DNA of 64,000 nt from contig OZ025698.1 in the NCBI GenBank assembly GCA_964019335.1, positions 62,001 to 126,000 on the forward strand, read 5' to 3'. This stretch comes from Diplonema japonicum. Its lineage: Eukaryota > Euglenozoa > Diplonemea > Diplonemida > Diplonemidae. Under the pieces are notes generated by a model. That model ran no database searches. It saw nothing but the letters and a program-made list of their open reading frames with translations, and had not been told where the DNA came from. The position numbers and the translations under genes were made by a program. This document shows positions 36,901 to 45,804 of the stretch, in pieces; positions within the stretch are counted from its first letter, which is position 1; each line of letters begins with the position of its first letter.

Positions 36901-38071
36901 CGGGTTGGAACCAAAGGTGCACTTCGAGTACCTGTCGGCTACGCCCCTGGCGGCCCCGTGGCAGACAGGCATGGTCGACTTCAGGACTGACCTCCCCGGC
37001 GGGGTCACGCGATCGTCGCCAGACGCGGACAGGCGGAAGGCGGCCGAGGCTGCTCTTGCGGCTCTCCCCCCGGGCATCCATGCCTACACGGATGGCTCGG
37101 TTGTACAGGTCGGACAGAAGGCGAAAGGTGGCTCTGGGGTTTATCTGCAGCTGCCTCCCCCCCTGACCCCTGTGTCTGTGTGCCATGGCGTCAACGACTT
37201 CTGTTCATCTTTTCGGGCAGAGGGCATGGCTGTGAAAACGGCGCTGGATATGGTGGCTACCCTCCGAAAAACACACCCTTCGCTGGCGAAGTCCCCGCTG
37301 TCGATCTGCACCGACTCCCTCTCCCTCGTCGAGCAGCTGCGAGCTGGCCCAACGCGACAGAGGGAGAAGCTCGACCACCAGACGTGGAGCCGGCTGGTGA
37401 CCGCGGCGCGCACGCAGGGGACACCGGTGGTCCTCCAGTTTGTGCCCTCCCACTGTGGGGTGGACGGGAACGAGAAGGCTGACGCTCTGGCCGTGGAGGG
37501 AACGAAGCGGAAGCAGGACAGGCCCTCCCTTGACTACCGATCAGTGAGGGCCCTGGTGCGACGGTGGGTGGTGCGGAGGTCCGCGGAGCTCATAACATCC
37601 CTCGCCCACAACTACGCGGTGGCGACCGAGCTTCGGTCCGCGCACTTCCCCCTTGGCTTCCCCAGACAAGCTGAAACGGTCATCTCGCGGCTGCGGATTG
37701 GTCACTCGGCTCTCTTCTTCGGCTTCCTGCAGACTGCTGGCCCGAACAGGAAGCACAAGGGTGTGCTCCGGTGCCCAGCCTGCCACGCAGCACCGATGTC
37801 CAGGGAGCATGTTGTCGGTGGGTGCCCTGTGATCGGGAGGGGGGCGATCGACACTCCTGCTGGTACTCCCTCCCTAGCCTTCTCCCTGTCGAGACGCGTG
37901 ACCCAGATCTACGACCTCATTGTTGAGTCTGGCCTGCTCGCCTGGTCACGCTCCGGACTGTTCACCTCGCCATCATCCCTGGCGTCTACAGACGTCACTG
38001 CACCTTCAAACGTGCCGCCTCCTCCTCCGGTCTCTCTTGACGCCGGTCCCGCGGCCCCCGTGCTGCGCTAA
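33920..38071 (+). CDS. LINE A ORF2: 2A-like motif, endonuclease, RT, RNase H, zinc knuckle
   Basis: 1383 residues. The N-terminus is DLLGLLGLVETNPGP, a 2A-like motif at residues 5-19 in which the usual Asp of DVE is Leu. Endonuclease residues 30-255 show VVSWNCNGL, MIQETHL, AGDFNAHH and GSDHSPV. RT has LLFDFSSAFD (about 607), GVPQGSVLGP and YADD (about 698). RNase H (1050-1190) has AYTDGS, FRAEG, TDSLS and HCGVDGNEKAD. The final knuckle is CPACHAAPMSREHVVGGC near 1283. All catalytic residues are present, so it should be competent for target-primed reverse transcription. The frame is open without a stop back to the ORF1 UGA. Confidence 0.92.
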   Translation: MSVRDLLGLLGLVETNPGPPKKLPPPSPKGLKVVSWNCNGLVAKWTVVSRHADFLSLDIIMIQETHLREGHDTPHLPGYRSYRRDRLTPVTDGTATRGGGIVTYVRDDLASEEVPHVLPAGDCVTERLDVRISCEKREPITLSNVYLTPVSASRGTRDPEYLRPGSLPMGKNTVIAGDFNAHHSSWDATVTTPNERGNVVRDWLDTHGYSVYNDRNEPTRDSSRHVLDLVVGRCAKLEPKTLGTWGSDHSPVSFHLPLEDVYRSERPFPTWNFKKARWDDYTAAVARLLAGVDTAAPIDSVTKGFTQALLTAANDHIPLCGMRRGPTPWWTAELEDAFEERNTLRELLLQEADVVVEEYRAKVKEVNRLLDETKREAWGRMAADLSRSKDLGAAFRAVKKLDGRHRKTHLPVLEGRFVSDKAKADRLGAHFAKLYGRRGDGNSKDAAPSASRLGCQAFTVDDLTRGLRRMKTRSAAGEDGIFSEMLLHLNSDSLGVLLLLLNRSWLMGVVPGAWKKGVIVPVPKPGKDATLLASYRPICLTSCLCKLLERMIEERLTFLLDADGTGVEGLHDSQAGFRRGRSTEEQVATLTECMSRNKDDRRLSAALLFDFSSAFDLVPHGALLDKMRGKGLPEPFVEWTRSFLCGRTAAVTIGRSRGSTTKVRRGVPQGSVLGPILYTMYVDELARRLEGLADVSVLYADDVAVVISSGQGDVAGLERKAQAVVDAVEDWCRERDMLLSTSKTQAVCVPPQKRLGVYFTSSRVPLQPGAFQNPLFGLGVNADGTISGDQELAGLQVVEAGGVRIRCVRDMHAAVRRPDVDYVAARPLPLSEHARYLGVTVDSGLTFGEHAQDILRRASKRLRVLKLLSGTSWGSKRDTLRSLYVTYILPLLRYCMGVYYSRLDDVGRKDLAGLHQEAAVLITGCWSGSGGYKLLAEAGLLPLERMAEGAAATMTAKAFCWQSSPVHRETVKLKQANRLGCGWLRSGYQALRRCGLEPKVHFEYLSATPLAAPWQTGMVDFRTDLPGGVTRSSPDADRRKAAEAALAALPPGIHAYTDGSVVQVGQKAKGGSGVYLQLPPPLTPVSVCHGVNDFCSSFRAEGMAVKTALDMVATLRKTHPSLAKSPLSICTDSLSLVEQLRAGPTRQREKLDHQTWSRLVTAARTQGTPVVLQFVPSHCGVDGNEKADALAVEGTKRKQDRPSLDYRSVRALVRRWVVRRSAELITSLAHNYAVATELRSAHFPLGFPRQAETVISRLRIGHSALFFGFLQTAGPNRKHKGVLRCPACHAAPMSREHVVGGCPVIGRGAIDTPAGTPSLAFSLSRRVTQIYDLIVESGLLAWSRSGLFTSPSSLASTDVTAPSNVPPPPPVSLDAGPAAPVLR

Positions 38072-38506
38072 GGGATCGCCCCGTGTGTGTGTGTTAAATG
38101 GAATGTTGTGTTTCCCACTTTCCTTTCCCTTCCTTCCCCTTCCTCTCACTGTTTCCCATTTCCCCTTTTTTTTCACACTCACCAATGATTCGCTCAATAG
38201 GAGCAATTCCTCCCTGGGGGGCTTTCCGCCGGAGGTTCCAGCCAAAGAAGGACATCCAGCTGGAAGGTAGGCCCCCGTTTTTCTCTCACTTGACTGAGGG
38301 AATAATGTAATTCAGCCCTCTTCGGCTGTCCCAAAGCAGAGCACGGGTTGGTGGGGGACCAGGGCTCCTCCTGCTTGCAGAAGCCTGGTCCTTTGCCCTC
38401 CCTATTTCCCCATGGTTTCCCTTCACCTTTTTTTCCCTTTTCTCAGGTGTTGCTCTCCATGGCGGCCCTGCATTGGTAATTTGAAAAAAAAAAAAAAAAA
38501 AAAAAA
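38072..38506 (+). other. LINE A 3' UTR with conserved hairpin
   Basis: Pyrimidine-rich start, then a conserved block with hairpin CAGCC-CTCTTC-GGCTG at 38313-38328, ending TTGGTAATTTG and A-tail. The hairpin is kept in all five copies with this tail, including the diverged B, and is a candidate recognition site for the reverse transcriptase. Confidence 0.65.
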
Positions 38507-38683
38507 CCTTCCCTTATTTTCCATTACCAGGCCCCTGTCCCCCGCCCCCAGTGTTATTCAAATTTTTCACTCACCTTTCATATAGAAAGAAAAAAGAAAA
38601 AAAAAAAAAGAAAAAAAAGAAGGACAGATGATTCAAGCTTCGGTGTACACAATCGAGCTTGATTTGAATTCCTTTATTTTGAG

Positions 38684-38715
<32 letters not shown>

Positions 38716-39184
38716 AAAAGAAAAAAAAAAAAAAAAAAAACTGAAGAACGAAACTTAATTGAATTGAATTTATTGGCTCCCGAAAGCCCAACAAGTCCAG
38801 CAGACGGTGGAGTTTCACAGTCAGCTGGTTAATTTTTCACAATTGAAACTCCTCCAAAGTTCTTAAAATCTGGGAGGTCGTCTCTTGTTACTAGAGGCGG
38901 CTAATGCCTCGAGACCCAGGTGCTGCCTGGTGGGTGGGATCGGTTTTATTTTATTATGAAAAGAGCGTGGTGAGGGGGTCCAAGTAATTTACAACAGGGA
39001 GCAGCGGACCAGGACCCCTCGACCAATGGCTCAGTAACAGAGACTGCTTTTCACGAATCACTTTCGAACACCTCTCTTGGTTTGAAGTGATGTCCCTTTC
39101 CCTTTCCCTTGAATGGTTTTCTCTACTCCCCTTCGATCCTCCCGCCTGGTAGTGGAATATTTATTATTATTATTAAAAAAAAAA
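38507..39184 (+). mobile_element. 5'-truncated copy of LINE C (3' tail only)
   Basis: Nearly identical to LINE C from 30171 to its (TTA)n-A end, differing in homopolymer lengths, a few bases and the number of TTTCCC units. It begins exactly at the A-tail of LINE A and ends at the leader of LINE B. It has no ORF. Confidence 0.85.
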
Positions 39185-39270
39185 CAAAAGAAAAGAAAAG
39201 AAAAGAAAAGAATCATGTATTATTATTAAAAAAAAAACAAAAGAAAAGAAAAGAAAAGAAAAGAATCATG
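39165..39270 (+). repeat. Perfect 53-bp tandem duplication at the LINE B start
   Basis: 39165-39217 and 39218-39270 are identical and each runs from the (TTA)n-A tail through (AAAAG)n to ATCATG. The first ATG (39215) is followed by three Tyr codons and TAA, a tiny upstream ORF; the second ATG (39268) opens ORF1. Confidence 0.9.
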
Positions 39271-41496
39271 TCGACCTCCAACAAGAAGAAAAAGAGGCCC
39301 GCTCACCACAAGTCCAGGACGGAAGAAATCCTGGAGAAAGCCCGCGGTGAGCGGGTAAAGGACAACGCCGCCGCCAGGGCGAAGCGCACGCGCGAGGAGG
39401 TGGAGAGGAAGCGCGCAGAGGGGGTCACGCCGGTGGTGACACCCTCCCCCGGGCAAGGGAAGAAGGCGGCCAGAAGGGCCAGACAGAAGGCAGCAGCTGC
39501 TGACGCTGCCACCGCCGCCGCTTCGGGCTCCGACGACTCTGTCGTCTTAATTAGCGAGTCGCCGGGCGTTGTCACCTCGTTCACGGTCGACACGCCAGAG
39601 GTCAGGAGGGCGAGGATGAGGACTGCTGCCGCCGACACCACTGCCACTGCTCCTGCACCTGCTGCTGCCAACACCACTGCTCCTGCACCTGCTGCTGCCG
39701 ACTCCCCTGCTCCTGCACCTGCTGCTGCCGACACCACTGCTCCTGCGCCTGCTGCTGCCGACTCCCCTGCTCCTGCGCCTGCTCCAGCCTCTACTGCTGC
39801 CGTGTGGTCTACTGCCGTCCTCACTGCCGCTGCCTGCGACACCGCCCTCCCCATGTCGGACTCTGACACCGACGAGAAGGACACGGCCCCCGCTCCCGCA
39901 CCGGCCCCGGAGCCTCACTGGGATCTGGTCCCCGACACGTGGGACGCCCCCATCTACACCAACACTGCTCCCCCTGAGGAGGTGCCCCGCGCCGTCGTCG
40001 CTCTCGACGACCTCCAGCAGGTGGACGCGATTCGCACTGCGAGGCCCACGGCCTCCCTGACCTTCGTCCTCTTGACGGAGGTTGCCGGTTCGACCACCCC
40101 ATGCACCGTCATCGTACTCGCCGGCCAGCGTGTCGTGCACAAGGCCGTGCACACCTTCTCGGTCGGGTCGAACCCCCCCTCCTACACCCCACTCGCTTCT
40201 TTTGATGGCGGCTCTGAGGTAGTGTACGTCAGCGTGAAAGCTGACAGCGTGAACGCGGCGAAGGCCAGGGTTCGGGACCTCGTCGCGACCCAGGGCGTGG
40301 CGGTGGAGGAGCAGGCGATCTTCCGCCCGAAGAAGATCGACGGGAACGAGCCGCGGGCGCGGCACTGGAGCCACGAGGTGGGCCTGCGGCTCCCGGCGGC
40401 ATCCGTCCATGCGGTACTCCGGGCCTCGGGCGACGGCTGCATGGTCAGGACGACCGAGCGGCGCGGGGGGTACACCTACGTGCCCATCGTAGCGGAGGGG
40501 AGGGCGGAGGCCTTCCAGCTGGCGAAGGCACTGGGCGGGTTGTCCCTGGGGGTGGCCCATCGCAAGGGTTGGACCGTGAGATGCCTGCCGGAGACGGAGC
40601 AGCGTCTGAGGGAGGCCCTCGCCAAGCAGAGGACAAAGCGTCGGTACCTGCTCACCGGAGCCCCGCTGTCTGTTACCAGGGCAGCCTTCGACGGGATGAT
40701 GGACCACATCGGTTGGAAGCCGTCGTCCATCATCCGACGCTCTGACACGGCGTTCCAGGGCACGAGGCAACTCGTGTTCTTCATCGTCGCCGACGCCCCG
40801 CCCCCCAAGGCCAGGACATGGCTCTTCGGCTCTCGTCTCGTTCGACTGCACGACGCGGAAGACCACCCGAGCGTCACGCTCCCGCCCCGCACCAACAAGA
40901 AGGCTCCACCCGCGGCTCGGACGCCGGTTGCGGCAACCACGGCCCAGACGCCGACGCCGGCCCCTGGCCCCACGGTGCAGTCCACAGGGCTGCCGAGCAC
41001 CAATCCGTGGTCATCTCCACCGAGCTCGGTTGCCCCTCCGCCACTTGGCACTGTGACTCCGGTCTCCTCTGCGGCTTCCCCGACCACGACACCTCCCCGT
41101 GACTCCCAGAAGAAGAATCCCGCACCGGAACCAGAGGTCCCGGCGCTCCTCGCGCTGATCCAGTCGATGCAGGCGACCATCGACGGTCTGCAGGCGACGG
41201 TCCGCGACCTCCAGGAGAGGATGGCAGCGTCACTTGGCGCGCCGGCGTCATCTGCAGACGGAGCTGGGCGGACGGCAGTGGCTGGGAAGGGCAAGGGCGG
41301 CAAGGCTGGGTCCAAGGCAGGGACGAAGGGGCACCAGGCGCAGGGCGTAAGCACGCCAGGCCCCTACCCGACATCGACGGAGCAAGGGGGCGGAAGGGGA
41401 CGCGCCCAGTCGCTGGCTGGCGACTCTGCTTCCCCCAACGGGGCCGGCCGTGGACGGGCAGCCTCTGTGGGCCCGGCCCCCGCCCCTGCCAATTGA
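39268..41496 (+). CDS. LINE B ORF1
   Basis: 742 residues from MSTSNKKKKRPAHHK. It has a basic N-terminus, then Thr/Ala/Pro minisatellite repeats (units of ADTTAPAPAA and ADSPAPAPAA, 39630-39800) in place of the long alanine helix of A, then the same globular part as A (WDLVPDTWDAPIYTN, GSEVVYVSVKADSVNAAKARV, HWSHEVGLRLPAASVHAVLR, FDGMMDHIGWKPSS). A Pro-rich linker, a short coiled coil and a basic RG-rich tail complete it. It ends CAATTGAAGGGG as in A. Confidence 0.75.
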   Translation: MSTSNKKKKRPAHHKSRTEEILEKARGERVKDNAAARAKRTREEVERKRAEGVTPVVTPSPGQGKKAARRARQKAAAADAATAAASGSDDSVVLISESPGVVTSFTVDTPEVRRARMRTAAADTTATAPAPAAANTTAPAPAAADSPAPAPAAADTTAPAPAAADSPAPAPAPASTAAVWSTAVLTAAACDTALPMSDSDTDEKDTAPAPAPAPEPHWDLVPDTWDAPIYTNTAPPEEVPRAVVALDDLQQVDAIRTARPTASLTFVLLTEVAGSTTPCTVIVLAGQRVVHKAVHTFSVGSNPPSYTPLASFDGGSEVVYVSVKADSVNAAKARVRDLVATQGVAVEEQAIFRPKKIDGNEPRARHWSHEVGLRLPAASVHAVLRASGDGCMVRTTERRGGYTYVPIVAEGRAEAFQLAKALGGLSLGVAHRKGWTVRCLPETEQRLREALAKQRTKRRYLLTGAPLSVTRAAFDGMMDHIGWKPSSIIRRSDTAFQGTRQLVFFIVADAPPPKARTWLFGSRLVRLHDAEDHPSVTLPPRTNKKAPPAARTPVAATTAQTPTPAPGPTVQSTGLPSTNPWSSPPSSVAPPPLGTVTPVSSAASPTTTPPRDSQKKNPAPEPEVPALLALIQSMQATIDGLQATVRDLQERMAASLGAPASSADGAGRTAVAGKGKGGKAGSKAGTKGHQAQGVSTPGPYPTSTEQGGGRGRAQSLAGDSASPNGAGRGRAASVGPAPAPAN

Positions 41497-41637
41497 AGGG
41501 GTCCCGCTGAGCAGGGGGGGCGTCAGATCGACGACCACGCCCCCTCTCCTGGTCTCCCGCGCATACAGCCGAGGAGACACCTTCCACATCACTTGTACGA
41601 CGTCCTCCCTTCCTTGATCCCTTCCTTACTTGAACGG
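41494..41637 (+). other. ORF1-UGA-ORF2 in-frame junction of LINE B (predicted readthrough)
   Basis: TGA then 47 open codons to the ORF2 ATG, exactly the length seen in A. In the first 27 codons I count 8 synonymous and 5 amino-acid-changing codon differences from A and no indel. The shared peptide is RGPAEQG..QI.DHAPSP.LPRI.PRR. Confidence 0.7.
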
Positions 41638-44600
41638 ATGTCGGCCAGGGACCTGCTGGGGCTGCTTGGGCTGGTTGAGACGAACCCCGGTCCACCTAAG
41701 AAGCTCCCACCCCCGAAGCCGAAGGGACTCAGGGTCCTGTCCTGGAACTGCAACGGTCTTGCCGCCAAGTGGTCAACCGTGTCCTACCACGCTGTCCTAC
41801 TGACGCTGGATATCATTATGATCCAGGAGACACACCTTAGGGAGGGGCATGAGACACCATACCTGCCTGGATACACGTCCTACAGGAGGGACCGCACAAC
41901 ACCGGTGACGGACGGCTCTGCGACGAGAGGCGGTGGTGTCATCACGTATGTCCGTGACTGCCTTGCCTCGGAGGAAGCTCCTTTCGTACTCCCTGAAGGT
42001 GACAGTGTCACCGAGCGATTAGACGTGAGGATCTCCTGTGTGAAGCGCGTCCCGGTCACCCTCTCCAACGTGTACCTCACGCCTGTGAGTATAAGCAGAG
42101 GGACAAGGGACCCCGAGTACCTACGGCCGGGCAGCCTACCTGTGGGGAAGAACACGATCGTTGCTGGCGACTTCAACGCACACCACAGCTCTTGGGATGC
42201 CAAGGTGACAACGCCCAACGAAAGGGGGAACGTGGTCAGGGACTGGCTTGACACCCACGGCTACACCGTCTACAACAACCGTGACGAGCCGACGCGGGAC
42301 TCACCGCCACGCGTTCTGGACCTGGTGGTGGGACGTTGTGCGGAACTGGAGCCGAGGACGTTGGGGACGTGGGGCTCTGATCACAGCCCGGTTTCCTTCC
42401 GCCTGCCGCTTGAGGACGCCTACTGCTCGGAGCGACCCTGCCCTACCTGGAACTTCAAAAAGGCCAGGTGGGACGACTTCACCGCGGCCGCCGCTGCCCT
42501 TCTGACCAAGATCGACACGAAGGCCCACATTGACTCCTTCACGAAGGAGGTTACAGAGGCTCTTCTGCATGCAGCTGACGACCACATTCCGCTTTGCGGA
42601 GTGCGACGAGGCCCGACCCCCTGGTGGACGGCCGAACTCGAAGACGCCTTCGAAGAACGGAACGCCCTGCGGGATCGCTTCCTCAAGTCGGCTGAGACTG
42701 AGGACGACAGCGTGGCGGCGGTCTACAAGGCGAAGGTCAAGGAGGTAAACCAACTCATGACCGAGTCGAAGCGCGCGGCCTGGGGTGAGATGGCGGCTGA
42801 CCTCAGTCGGAGCAAGGACCTCGGGTCTGCGTTTAGGGCGGTGAAGAAGCTGGACGGCAGACACCGCAGACCGCACCTTCCCATTCTCGAGGGGAGGTTC
42901 GTGACGGACAAGGCGAAAGCCGACCGCCTGGGGGCTCACTTCGGCAAGCTCTACGGCCAGGGTGGTGATGGGGACGCGGTGGACGTAGCTCCTTCGACGA
43001 ACGTGCTTGGGTGCCACGCCTTTACGGTGTATGATCTCACCCGCGGTCTGGGAAGGATGAAGACACGCAGTGCAGCGGGTGATGATGGCATCTTCGCGGA
43101 GATGCTTCTCCACCTCGACCAACCCTCGCTCGGGGTTCTACTTCTGCTCCTCAATCGCTCATGGCAGGCGGGGATCGTGCCGGGTGCCTGGAAGAAGGGG
43201 GTGATTGTTCCAGTGGCGAAGGCAGGGAAGGACGCCACGTTGCTTGCATCGTACCGTCCCATATGTCTCACTAGCTGTCTTTGTAAGCTGCTTGAGAGGA
43301 TGATAGAGGAGAGGCTTACCTTTCTCCTAGACTCTAGCGCGTCGGGCGTTGAGGGTCTCCACGACAGCCAGGCTGGCTTCAGGAGGGGCCGCTCCACGGA
43401 GGAGCAGGTGGCGTCCCTGACCGGGTGTCTGTCGAGGAACAAAGACAGTCGGCGTCTGTCGGCTGCCCTGCTGTTTGACTTCTCATCTGCGTTTGACCTG
43501 GTTCAGCACGAAGCTCTCTTGGGCATGATGCGGAGGAAAGGGATCCCTGAGCCCTTCGTCGAATGGACGCGCTCCTTCCTCTGCGGTCGTACGGCGGCGG
43601 TCACGGTGGGTCGTTCGCGAGGGTCGACGACGAAGGTGAGGAGAGGGGTGCCCCAAGGGTCTGTGCTGGGACCCGTCCTTTACACCATCTACGTCGACGA
43701 GCTAGCCAGGTTGCTGGTTGGGATGGCGGACCTGTCGGTTCTTTATGCCGACGATGTTGCGGTGGTGGTCTCAGCCGGGCAGGGCGACCTGGCTGGTCTT
43801 GAGCGAGGGGCCCAGGCTGTGATGGACGCGGTTGAGGGCTGGTGTGGGAGACGGGGCATGCTGCTGAGCTCCAGCAAGTCGCAGGCAGTGTGCGTTCCCT
43901 ATCAGAAGCGGCTTAATGTCTACTTCTCTTCGTCGCGTGTCCCGCTTTGCCCGGGGGCCTTCCAGGACCCTGTCCTTAATCTTGGGGTTGGGGTCTGTGG
44001 GACCTTGTCTGGCGTCCGTGAGCTGTCTGGCTTTCGGGTCGTGGAGGCGGGTGGCAAACGGTCCTTCGACATTCCCGCCGCCATCCGGAGGTCCGACATT
44101 GGTTACATGGCGGCTCGCCCCTTGCCTCTATGTGGGTCGGCGAAGTATCTTGGGGTCACTGTAGACTCTGGGCTCACGTTTGACGAGCATGCGGGGGATG
44201 TCCTGAGGCGCGCTGACAAGAGGCTGAGGGTTCTAAGGCTCCTGTCGGGCACGACCTGGGGGTGCAAGAAGGCCACGCTCCGTTCACTGTACCTCACGTA
44301 CGTTCTCCCGCTACTCCGGTACTGCATGGGTGTTTACTTTGCCAGGCTCAGGGACAGCAGGGTGGAGGAGCTTGTTGGGCTCCACCAGAGAGCGGCGGTG
44401 CTGATCTCGGGTTGTTGGCACGGCTCGGGCACGGCGAAGGTTGTTGCTGAGGCAGGTCTGCTACCCCTCCGACAGATGGCTGAGGGAGCTGCGGCGGTGT
44501 TGACGGCGAAGTCGTTCTGCTGGAGGACCTCCCCGGTTCACCGCGAGGTCCTTGAGCAGAAGCGGATGACCGGTATGGGCAATGGGTGGCTGCGTGCGGG

Positions 44601-45804
44601 TATCCTTGCGCTACGACGCTGCGGACTGCAGGGGTGGACGACGCAGGAAGGCTTCAGGAAGTACGACACCTTCGAGCTACTGACTGCCTCGCCCAAAGTA
44701 GCACCGTGGCACGCGTTCCTGGTGGAGTTCAGAACTGCCCTTCCCGGCAGGGTCACGCGTTCGTCGCCGGACGTGGATAAGCGGAAGGCGGCCGTGGAGG
44801 CTCTGGCTGCCCTTCCACCGGGTATCCATGCCTATACGGATGGTTCTGTCGTACGGGACCGCCAGAAGTGGAGGGGCGGTGCCGGGGTCTTCTTGCAGCT
44901 CCCCCGCCCCCACGAACCCGTGTCCGAGAGCTTCGGCGTCAGCAATTTCTGCTCTTCCTTTCGGGCGGAGGGTCTGGCTGTCAAGGTGGCTCTGGACATG
45001 GTGGCCGCGCTCCGGAGCGAGCACACCACGTTGGCAGACAGCCGGCTGTCGATCTGTACCGACTCGCTCTCTCTCCTTGATCAGCTGAGGGCAGGTCCTT
45101 CGCGGCAGAGGGAGAGGCTCGACCACGAGACCTGGGAACTGCTGGTGGCCGCGGCACGTGCACAAGGTGCACCAGTAATTCTCCAGTTTGTGCCGTCCCA
45201 CTGCGGGGTTCCTGGCAACGAGGCGGCAGACAGGCTGGCCGGGGAGGGCACGAAGCGCGAGCTGACTCGCCCCTCTCTCGACTACAGGTCGGTCAGGGCC
45301 CTGGTCCGTCGCCAGATTCAGCAGAGGTCTGCGGTCATTGTCGGGGAGGTGGCCCCGAGGTACGCGAGGGCCACGGGGCTCCGAGCGGCGTGCTTCCCCC
45401 AGTCCCTCCCCAGGCTAGCGGAGACGGTCATCTCGCGGCTGAGGGTAGGGCACTCCGCTCTCTTCTTCGGCTTCCTGCAGGCGGCTGGACCGAACAGGAA
45501 GAAGGCTGAGCTCAGCTGTCCAGCGTGTGGAGCTCGGATGTCCAGGGAGCACGTTGTTGGGGGGTGCGCTGTGGTTGGACGGGGTTCGCTCGACGCTCCC
45601 AATGGACGCCCCTCGCTGGTGGAGTGCCTGTCAAAACGCGTGACGCAGGTATTCACCCTCATCGCCGACTCTGACTTGCTTGACTGGGCCAGATCCGGGG
45701 TCTTCACGTCGCCGTCTGCGGCAACGGCAGGTACCGCTGCCCCTTCGTTCATCCCGCCGGCTGTCTCCCTTGACGCCGGCCCTGCGGCCCCCGTGTTGCG
45801 CTGA
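41638..45804 (+). CDS. LINE B ORF2: 2A-like motif, endonuclease, RT, RNase H, zinc knuckle
   Basis: 1388 residues from MSARDLLGLLG. The 2A-like motif GLVETNPGP is identical to A. The domains follow in the same order: endonuclease (VLSWNCNGL, IQETHL, AGDFNAHH, GSDHSPV), RT (LFDFSSAFD, GVPQGSVLGP, YADD about 703), RNase H (AYTDGS, FRAEG, TDSLS, HCGVPGNEAAD) and knuckle CPACGARMSREHVVGGC. It is complete and without frameshift. The frame is open back to the ORF1 UGA. Confidence 0.92.
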   Translation: MSARDLLGLLGLVETNPGPPKKLPPPKPKGLRVLSWNCNGLAAKWSTVSYHAVLLTLDIIMIQETHLREGHETPYLPGYTSYRRDRTTPVTDGSATRGGGVITYVRDCLASEEAPFVLPEGDSVTERLDVRISCVKRVPVTLSNVYLTPVSISRGTRDPEYLRPGSLPVGKNTIVAGDFNAHHSSWDAKVTTPNERGNVVRDWLDTHGYTVYNNRDEPTRDSPPRVLDLVVGRCAELEPRTLGTWGSDHSPVSFRLPLEDAYCSERPCPTWNFKKARWDDFTAAAAALLTKIDTKAHIDSFTKEVTEALLHAADDHIPLCGVRRGPTPWWTAELEDAFEERNALRDRFLKSAETEDDSVAAVYKAKVKEVNQLMTESKRAAWGEMAADLSRSKDLGSAFRAVKKLDGRHRRPHLPILEGRFVTDKAKADRLGAHFGKLYGQGGDGDAVDVAPSTNVLGCHAFTVYDLTRGLGRMKTRSAAGDDGIFAEMLLHLDQPSLGVLLLLLNRSWQAGIVPGAWKKGVIVPVAKAGKDATLLASYRPICLTSCLCKLLERMIEERLTFLLDSSASGVEGLHDSQAGFRRGRSTEEQVASLTGCLSRNKDSRRLSAALLFDFSSAFDLVQHEALLGMMRRKGIPEPFVEWTRSFLCGRTAAVTVGRSRGSTTKVRRGVPQGSVLGPVLYTIYVDELARLLVGMADLSVLYADDVAVVVSAGQGDLAGLERGAQAVMDAVEGWCGRRGMLLSSSKSQAVCVPYQKRLNVYFSSSRVPLCPGAFQDPVLNLGVGVCGTLSGVRELSGFRVVEAGGKRSFDIPAAIRRSDIGYMAARPLPLCGSAKYLGVTVDSGLTFDEHAGDVLRRADKRLRVLRLLSGTTWGCKKATLRSLYLTYVLPLLRYCMGVYFARLRDSRVEELVGLHQRAAVLISGCWHGSGTAKVVAEAGLLPLRQMAEGAAAVLTAKSFCWRTSPVHREVLEQKRMTGMGNGWLRAGILALRRCGLQGWTTQEGFRKYDTFELLTASPKVAPWHAFLVEFRTALPGRVTRSSPDVDKRKAAVEALAALPPGIHAYTDGSVVRDRQKWRGGAGVFLQLPRPHEPVSESFGVSNFCSSFRAEGLAVKVALDMVAALRSEHTTLADSRLSICTDSLSLLDQLRAGPSRQRERLDHETWELLVAAARAQGAPVILQFVPSHCGVPGNEAADRLAGEGTKRELTRPSLDYRSVRALVRRQIQQRSAVIVGEVAPRYARATGLRAACFPQSLPRLAETVISRLRVGHSALFFGFLQAAGPNRKKAELSCPACGARMSREHVVGGCAVVGRGSLDAPNGRPSLVECLSKRVTQVFTLIADSDLLDWARSGVFTSPSAATAGTAAPSFIPPAVSLDAGPAAPVLR

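Larger units (their letters stand above)
30856..38506 (+). mobile_element. LINE A, full length with intact ORFs
   Basis: A 5' leader made of (GAAAA)n, ORF1, a single UGA, ORF2, a 410-bp 3' UTR and an A-tail after TTGGTAATTTG. ORF2 is nearly identical to that of A' (I count about seven amino-acid differences and a one-codon indel in 1383), which implies very recent movement. It follows the A-tail of LINE C and is followed by a truncated C tail. Confidence 0.88.

Noticed and set aside
39630-39800. Minisatellite of independent origin
   Set aside because: It is in frame inside LINE B ORF1 and codes Thr/Ala/Pro repeats.
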